Below, one piece after another: positions 57,439 through 64,000 of a DNA stretch of 64,000 nucleotides. Source of the stretch: Beta vulgaris subsp. vulgaris. Taxonomy: Eukaryota > Streptophyta > Magnoliopsida > Caryophyllales > Amaranthaceae. The notes under the pieces are model-generated. The model saw only the letters and a program-made list of their open reading frames with translations, searched no databases and was not told where the DNA came from. Position 1 is the first letter of the stretch; every line of letters begins with the position of its first letter. The translations under genes and the position numbers were made by a program. The stretch lies in assembly GCF_026745355.1 (NCBI RefSeq), contig NC_079205.1, positions 40,750,785 through 40,814,784 of the forward strand, given 5' to 3'.

Positions 57439-57491
57439 AAGGTAAAGCTGGGTTATTGCAACCATTACCTATTCCACAATTCAGTAGGGAC
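57403..57491. repeat. Centre of the large inverted repeat
   Basis: GTCCCTACTGAATTCTGGAA...GGTTG (to 57438) is inverted as CAACC...CAATTCAGTAGGGAC (from 57459), with a 20 bp spacer at 57439-57458. The match continues outward on both sides for kilobases with occasional differences. Sixteen bases spanning the spacer (TTGAAGGTAAAGCTGG) also occur in gag at 62731-62746. Confidence 0.92.
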
Positions 57492-58699
57492 AAAATGGTG
57501 CGAGATCTTAAGAAATACTTCTGGTGGAGAGGCCTCAAGAAGGATGTAGCGAGATATGTAGCAAGATGTTTAACAAGTCAAAAGGTGAAGTATGAGCGTC
57601 AGAAGGCACCTGGGTTATTGCAATCATTACCTATTCCAGAATGGAAATGGGATTCTGTCTCAATGGATTTCGTGTCTGGGTTACCAAGATCTAGGAAAGG
57701 AAATGACTCAATTTGGGTAATAGTGGATCGTCTCACAAAAACGGCGCGATTTCTTGCAATAAAGGGGACTTGGAATCAGTTGCAGATGGCTGATGCTTAC
57801 GTTCGGAATATTGTTCGTCTTCATGGGGTACCAGTAAGCATTGTTTCGGATAGAGACCCCCGATTTCTGGCTCATTTCTGGGAGAAACTTCAGGAAGCTT
57901 TTGGAACAACATTGAAATTTAGTACAGCATTTCATCCTGCTACCGATGGTCAAACTGAAGGTACAATTCAGGTATTGGAAGATATGTTGCGAGCTTGTGT
58001 TTTGGAATTCCAAAGTCTTGGGAAGATCATTTAGCTTTGATAGAATTCTCTTATAACAATAGTCATCAAGCCACAATAGGAATGGCTCCATATGAAGCCC
58101 TGTATGGTCGGAAGTGCCGAACGCCGATTTGTTGGGAAGATTTAAGGAATAGAGTACCTGTAGGACCAGAGTTGGTTCAAGAGACTATGGATCAAATTCG
58201 AATAATCCGGGAAAAGATGAAAATCGCTCAGGATCGTCAGAAGAAATATGCAGACGTAAGAAGGAGGAAACTGGAATTTGAAGTCGGAGATAAAGTTTTC
58301 CTTAAAGTTTCCCCTACCAAAGGCATAAAGACATTCGGGATTCGAGGCAAACTTAGTCCGAAGTTCATTGGACCATATGAAATCTTGAAAAGAGTTGGTA
58401 AGGTAGCTTATGAAATTGCGTTGCCAACTGAACTGTCTCGCATCCATAATGTGTTCCATGTATCACAGCTTCGGAAATATGTGCACGATCCTTCCCATGT
58501 GTTATCTCATGAACCATTGCAACTTGATGAGACTCTTAGTTATGAAGAAAGACCGATCAGAATATTGGACCGACGCGAACAGGTTCTACGGAATCAAGTC
58601 ATACCATTGGTCAAAGTATTGTGGTCCAGTCAGGATTCGGAGGAGGCTACGTGGGAAAAAGAAACTGATATGAAGCACCGCTATCCGCAACTTTTCTAA
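57459..58699 (+). pseudogene. Family T integrase fragment, plus arm of the palindrome
   Basis: Mirror of 56199-57438. The frame 57432-58034 begins with [40 protein letters not shown], then the catalytic core (WVIVDRLTKTARFLAIKG, DRDPRFLAHFWEKL, FHPATDGQTEGTIQVLEDML). A shift near 58015 passes to the 57995-58699 frame, which ends with SEEATWEKETDMKHRYPQLF. ERT is changed to EGT after DGQT. Partial and frameshifted. Confidence 0.88.
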
Positions 58700-58707
58700 G
58701 GTACGGC

Positions 58708-58744
58708 TTAAGTTTCGGGACGAAACTTCTTAAGGGGGTAAGCG
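58708..58744 (+). promoter_or_regulatory. Pre-LTR hairpin and polypurine tract, plus
   Basis: AAGTTTCGGGACGAAACTT, then TTAAGGGGGTAAGCG, adjoining the LTR. Confidence 0.75.
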
Positions 58745-61419
58745 TGTAACAGCCAGTAAATAATAAATAATCAATGCACGATTAAGTAGCTTAACTCGGG
58801 AAATTTAAATATGATCGTACGTAAGTAATACGTATGATAAGTTGCGTGTAAAAATAATTTGTGCTTTTGTGTAATTAGTATTTAGAAGGAATTATGTAAA
58901 GATAATAATATTATCAAGTTATGTGTAAACACTTAGGATCGATATATTATTTTAAGAAGTTGAGTTGTGGAAATTGAGGGCTATTGGAAGATAGAAATTA
59001 TTTTCAATTATTAAGCAAATTAACGGTTACGCTTAATATAATAGACTTTAGAATTTCATTTAGGGTATGAGGTTAGGTATATCAAGTAAATTTTATGTTG
59101 AGGATGTTAGAGTATAATAAGAGCAATTATGGGGTCTTAGAACACTAACATATGGTATATTATAAGATTTGGAGTCATATTAAGACAAATGAGAAGAGCT
59201 GGAAAATTCAGAAATACACCAAGTGGAATGGAACCACATTAACCAAACCAAATGGGTCTAACAAGTCTGAAGTAATACACCCATACCTTCCCCACATATA
59301 CCCTCACATCCTACATAAGTTTCATCACCAAACACAAACAAATTTCCTCTGCCCAAACCCTTTCTCTCTCCCTCTTCCCACTCGCCAGTTCTGGCGGTAA
59401 GAACCAGAGGTGGTTCTCAGCTTCGTTTCTTGGATTTTTGCCTCTTAACCTATGCATGCAAAGCCTGATTATTTATTCACTACATATAGAGCATATTGGA
59501 AAGCAAAAAGATCACCATTTCGTGGCCAAGAAGTTCAAGAAAAAGAACCATCTTCTTCAACCAGAAAAACAGTAGGTATGTTGATTTGTTTGGGTAAATT
59601 GAAGTACTTTCCTTAAGTCAATCCTTATGAATTTTTGTGTGGATATAAATAGGTGTTTAAGGATTCCAAAGAAGTAAAAATCTCGTCCAAAGGAGAAGGA
59701 GAAGTCGGATTATTGCTGTTAGAAGTGAAGGTACACATAAAACAGCTCCATTTGGAAACCTAGTTTATACAAAAATTTTGAGGTAAACATTGAGAACGAT
59801 TTTAAGGATGATTTTCTTGGTTTTAGGTGATTAATACCTACTGTATATTAGTATTTGATAAGGATTAATCATTGAATATTCAAAAATCAAGTGGAAAAGC
59901 ATGTTCTTTCACTACATTATAACTAGTTATGTGATTTTTGTTGTTTTTTTCATGAACTTTTGTGTGTGATTGGGAATTGAATTTTTGGAATGAAGTTGGT
60001 TGATGGAACAGTAGGTTAAGTGATTATTAAGAGGTTGCATGTGTAGGTATCATGATTTTAAGAACATCTTTAATTGATAGTTGATTTTTACACTAAAAAG
60101 GTGACTAAACTACCCTAGTTTTCCATGTTTTTATGAAGTTATGCTTAGCAAATGATAAGTGGAAGTTTTAAAGGATTATCTTAAAAGTTTTTATCACTAA
60201 GCTACTGTATTTTAGTATTAGGACTTGTTTAAAGATCTTTCTTATTTAATGACATACCAAAGTAGAAGAATTTCACCTTAAAAAAATCGCATTTTAGACA
60301 CGAATGTATTTTAGTTTTGCGTGAGAAGTTGGATAAATAATTTTCTTTACAAATGAGGAGATTTCCAGTAGGTTTAAGGTTGAAGAACTCCACTTATTAA
60401 GTTAATGTTCAATTGAGATTCAAGCTAAGTACATCCTTGCTTCCGAAAAAACATCCTTTTTCCTTAACATAACTTAAGTTCTTTACAAAAGGGATTAGAT
60501 GAGCAACTCTTGATTTTGATATGATATATTGCACCTCAAATTATCACTTAACTACTATCATAACCATCTTCAACCATTCTTATTGAAGTAATTAACAGTT
60601 TTCTTTCAATCACCGAACATTGGTGACTTGTTTCGAAATTGTGATAAATGGTTTTGAACTCTTTTTGCGTATAGAAGAGGAATGTGTGTATATGTGTAAG
60701 GACATGTCCTATTTAAGCTTGCAAGCGAGTAAAAGTAGGAGTTTAACTCCGAATTGTGTGGAGGTTTGCACTTAGGTGCACCTCAATGTGTGAACTCTTC
60801 TTCTTACGCATAACTAGAAAACCGTTTTGACTTTGTGTGTGTATTGAGAAGTTGGTGATTATCTTTTAAACACTAAATTGTGGAAATTCAAGATGAGATG
60901 GTGTTTTTTTTTAAACATGGATTTTGCAAAGTAATTTGGATTGTGAATACATTTTATTCTCAGCCACCATAATTATCTTTGAGTTGATATGTGTACCAGC
61001 GTAAGCTGATTTTTCTTTCTTCTTTTTGTTCTATGAACCTGTCCTGGTGGGGGCAGATTTTTGTGCAGGAATAGCAAACTAAGGTAATCTGAGGGAAGAG
61101 CGAATATGAAGTCATGTCCCAACTATCATAGCAGATGCAAGCTTGAACATGATCACCTTTTGAGATTTACTTCTGTTTATGAATACTGTTTAAACTTATG
61201 ATTAAAATCTTATTTTGGGTTTGTAATAACTAAATTAATTTTCATGTGTGATGAATGTTTAATTTAAGTGTAGCTTGTAGAGTCAATCCAGCCATATTAA
61301 TGGGTTGACTCCAGCAGGTGACAGCCTCCGTAACGTTTGATTAAGCTCATGCTTCCACTATTGCTAGAAAGTATAGTTTTTAATTCATATTTAACATAAG
61401 CTAGGACGGGGCTGTTACA
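58745..61419 (+). repeat. Complete family T LTR (2.68 kb), plus arm
   Basis: TGTAACAGCCAG...GGGGCTGTTACA. Preceded by integrase end and PPT and followed by PBS, upstream ORF and gag, so it too is shared by two partial elements. Mirror copy of 53482-56153. Confidence 0.9.
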
Positions 61420-61421
61420 AG

Positions 61422-61434
61422 TGGTATTAGAGCC
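61422..61434 (+). promoter_or_regulatory. Family T primer-binding site, plus arm
   Basis: TGGTATTAGAGCC two bases after the LTR, as in the minus copy. Confidence 0.85.
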
Positions 61435-61670
61435 AAGGTTTTCTTCTTTTTAAAGAAAAATGAAAACATGATTTTGATACTTATCTTCATATAAGTATTC
61501 AATTGTTTTAAACTTAGATTTTTTAAAATGATGGATTGATCATGTCCAAGGAAGCTAAGAAATGCTATGATGGTAGGAGTAACATGCTTAGTAGGGCAAA
61601 TAATGTGTGTAGATTATGTGTGTGATACTTATGTGTGTTATCTAAATTATGTGTATGTATGTGCAATTAG

Positions 61671-62129
61671 ATGTCTGCAAGTGGAAATGGTAACGGTAAT
61701 GGGTCAAGAATCTGATCAGGTGGGAAGGAACACCGGAGGAGGTGTTAGATGAGATGGAACGGGCTAAGCAAGCAGCGGGTTTGCAAGATATGGGTCGGGA
61801 TGCTCAGTACTGGATAGATATGTATAACAGAATAGCCACAGTAGAATACCAAAGGAGAAGAGGGGAAGAGTTCCTCACCCCCTAACTCTGCTGCTAGTAT
61901 GGCACCACCTCAACCTCAAAGATCTGGAGATTCTGCTACGAGTATGGCTCCTCCCCAGTCACGTAATTCGAGAGGATCAAGTGATGATTCAGGAGTACCC
62001 TCGGGGGTGCCAGGAGTAGTATTTCGAGGAAGTAACTCATGGATGAGTGACCCCGACTACATTCCCGAAACCCCATCCTCCAGTAGCGATGACAGTGGAT
62101 ACGCATATGATCCATATAACATTCTTTAG
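61671..62129 (+). pseudogene. ORF upstream of gag, plus copy with internal deletion
   Basis: Starts with the same MSASGNGN residues as the minus copy but after GSR jumps to the region equivalent to KNLIRWEG, removing roughly 340 bp and breaking the frame. The 3' half (SMAPPQ repeats, GVVFRGSNSWMSDPDYIPET, DPYNIL) is present to the stop at 62129. The bases AAGA occur at both deletion borders. Confidence 0.75.
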
Positions 62130-62433
62130 GAGAAATTAGCATAGTGATGATGTGGAAGGAAGTGGTGGTAGCCTTAGTTTTTATTGTATGTGTAAAAGAA
62201 TTGTCAGGATGAGATGATTGACTCTGGGCAATGGAACTATTGTATTGTATTTTGAAGTTAAGATTTTCAAGTTATAATATATTTTGAATGATCTGTGATA
62301 TGAATATATTGCTTATACGTGTAAAGTGGGGAAAATTGCAATCCTTTTTGGGAATAAGTGTTTAGTAGCTTATATGTAATAATTTGGAAATTTTGGGGAT
62401 TACTAAGAATATTCAGTTATCATTTTATAGGTT
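62130..62433 (+). other. Spacer between the upstream ORF and gag, plus copy
   Basis: Non-coding; equivalent to 48844-49148. Confidence 0.5.
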
Positions 62434-63954
62434 ATGGCACATATCAACGTGACCAATGAGATCCAGCAAAATGTGGAAAACAATGAACCACAAGAACAGC
62501 TGGAAAATTCTCAAGCCGAACAGATACGTCAACTAAGGGAAATGAATACCCGATTGCTGGCAATCCTGGAAAAGCAGGAACAAAATAGGGATAATGAGGA
62601 AGGGAAGTTCTATAAGAGGCTTGCTGCTCATAAGCCACGGGGCTATGACGGCGAAGCGGATCCGGTAAAATTTGAAGACTGGATTGCATATATGGAAAAG
62701 CTGCTGGATGTGGTAAACTGTCCAGAGAACTTGAAGGTAAAGCTGGCATCCTTTTACCTGGAAGGCCCTGCGGATATGTGGTGGGGTACAGTTAAGAAAA
62801 CCTCCACCCAAGCCATTTCCACCTGGGAAATGTTCGTGGAAAAGTTGAGGAATAAGTTCTTTCCTCCAGCATTGAGAAGGAAAAAAAGAGAATGAATTCT
62901 TGTTCTTGAGGCAAGGGCAGATGACGGTAGTAGAATATGCTGTCAAATTTATAGAACTCTCGCGGTTCGCTCCAGACTTTACTAGCAACGAAAGGGTAAA
63001 ATCCATGCGATTTTTTGAAGGGTTAAATCTGAAGTACCAGAAAAGAATAGGGGTTTATAGCAGGTTTGAGGATTTGTATGATCGAGCCTTAGAACATGAA
63101 CGGATTGAGCAAAAGGATGAAAGCTCGAAAAGAAAGAGGAAGGGGAACGAAAAATCTGGAGCAGGGTGTAGCAAGAAATTTAAGACGAATCCAGCCGGAA
63201 CGTCCATGGCCTTAGTCCCTACTAAAGTAGGGGAAGGGGGAAAGAAGGAGTGGAAGTGTCGACGTTGTGGAAAAGATCACTATGGGAAAAACTGTGAGGG
63301 GCAAAGCATTTGTTTCAAATGCATGAAGACGGGGCATAGAATCAAAGAGTGTCCCGTTTTAAATCAATCTGGGAATGCTAAAGGTAATCAGCGACCTGGT
63401 GGGTGTTGCTGCTGAAAGCGGTGGTGAATCAAGCTCGGGTCGTAACCAAAAAGGAGTATCAAAGCACCTGGAAGAGCATTTGCCCTTAAGTCTGAGCCAT
63501 CTGAGGAGCCAGAGATTATAGAGCAGAAAGGTAATGTAATTACCGGGACCTTTGATGTGTGTATTTACCTGCATTTGTATTATTTGATTCTGGAGCATCC
63601 CACTCTTTTATTTCAAATCTATTTGCATTCCGCATAGACAAAAACCAAAGTGACTTCATGTGATTTGATGTAACTTTGCCTGATAAAACTACTTTCCGAT
63701 GTAAGTATATGCTGAAAGAATGTGATATTAGAATTGCGGAGGTGGATTTGAAGGCAGATTTGATAATGTTTGATTTAGGTGTGTATGATGTGATTCTGGG
63801 TATGGATTGGTTGAGTAAAAATCGAGCTATAATAGAATGTTATACTCGAGTGTGTGAAACTTCGACCCTTCTTAGAGCGGACCATTACCCATCAGGGCTG
63901 GGATGGTGCTATGGAAGCACATATTTGTCAGGTAACGGAACGAGGAGAAACTGA
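62434..63954 (+). pseudogene. Family T gag and protease, plus copy (runs off the window)
   Basis: The ATG at 62434 opens the same gag as the minus copy. An extra A in the run at 62881-62887 shifts the frame; 62900-63415 continues with FLRQGQMTVVEYAVKFIELS, the knuckles CRRCGKDHYGKNC and CFKCMKTGHRIKEC. A shift near 63400 precedes LFDSGASHSFIS-like protease sequence (~63590), and the frame 63676-63954 holds DLIMFDLGVYDVILGMDWLS. Sequence up to 63992 is the spacer to reverse transcriptase. Confidence 0.88.
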
Positions 63955-63992
63955 ATCAAAATTGATGAATATACCGGTAATTCGAGAATTTC

Positions 63993-64000
63993 NGCTCTTC
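63993..64000. other. N followed by GCTCTTC at the window edge
   Basis: The homologous minus arm reads on with CCCGATGTA after GAGAATTT, but here an N and the BspQI/SapI recognition word GCTCTTC follow. Such words inside N gaps are placed by optical-map scaffolding, so this is probably gap filler rather than genome sequence. Confidence 0.65.

Noticed and set aside
57300..57600. Palindrome as a missing-adapter or chimeric-read artefact
   Set aside because: Arms differ by many substitutions and indels, one arm has a CACTA element and the other a ~340 bp deletion, so they are separate loci; a misjoin of two real copies is still possible.

Overview
The window is nuclear DNA from a flowering plant, most likely a eudicot. 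It is AT-rich, has GT/AG-spliced host exons and is dominated by nested plant transposable elements: Ty3/gypsy chromovirus, Ty1/copia Sirevirus-like, LINE, CACTA, hAT and mariner-type MITEs. The species cannot be named from sequence alone. Only one host gene is supported: two exons on the minus strand at the left end (507-586 and 6754-6921) match the N-terminus and start of the C2 domain of plant phosphatidylserine decarboxylase 2/3. The rest of that gene lies left of the window.

Layout. 1-7260: the PSD2-like gene, whose ~6.2 kb first intron holds four MITEs, an (AC)n microsatellite, a small Helitron-like element and a gypsy pol remnant. 7263-20092: two direct copies of a ~540 bp dispersed repeat flank a mariner-type MITE split by a LINE. 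The LINE is itself split by a deleted gypsy element (10343-14768) and by a clean 2.5 kb solo LTR with a 5 bp target duplication (16207-18742). 20093-26965: a mosaic of eroded fragments (LINE-like, FAR1/MULE-like, gypsy LTR ends, copia gag, a hAT MITE with a perfect 8 bp target duplication, a Sirevirus-like LTR). 26966-31634: a gypsy LTR/pol/LTR piece with inverted LTR parts. 31639-44500: a second LTR-only element, split by a full-length 10.8 kb Ty1/copia element (32690-43528) with 1.37 kb LTRs, a target duplication, PBS, PPT, gag-pol and an extra ORF between pol and the 3' LTR. 44501-64000: a gypsy (Tekay-like chromovirus) family in a very large inverted repeat centred near 57449. The minus arm carries a 3.3 kb non-autonomous CACTA element. 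The plus arm runs off the right edge.

No element looks fully able to move by itself: every long coding region has frameshifts, stops or deletions. Several breaks in the copia element look like loss of a single A in short A runs although its LTRs are ~99% alike by eye, so some may be assembly errors. The window ends in an N followed by GCTCTTC, the BspQI motif, which diverges from the homologous arm and looks like gap filling from optical-map scaffolding. Order of events readable from the nesting: MITE, then LINE, then gypsy insertions at 7.8-19.2 kb; solo LTR, then copia at 31.6-44.5 kb; gypsy, then CACTA at 44.5-53.5 kb.
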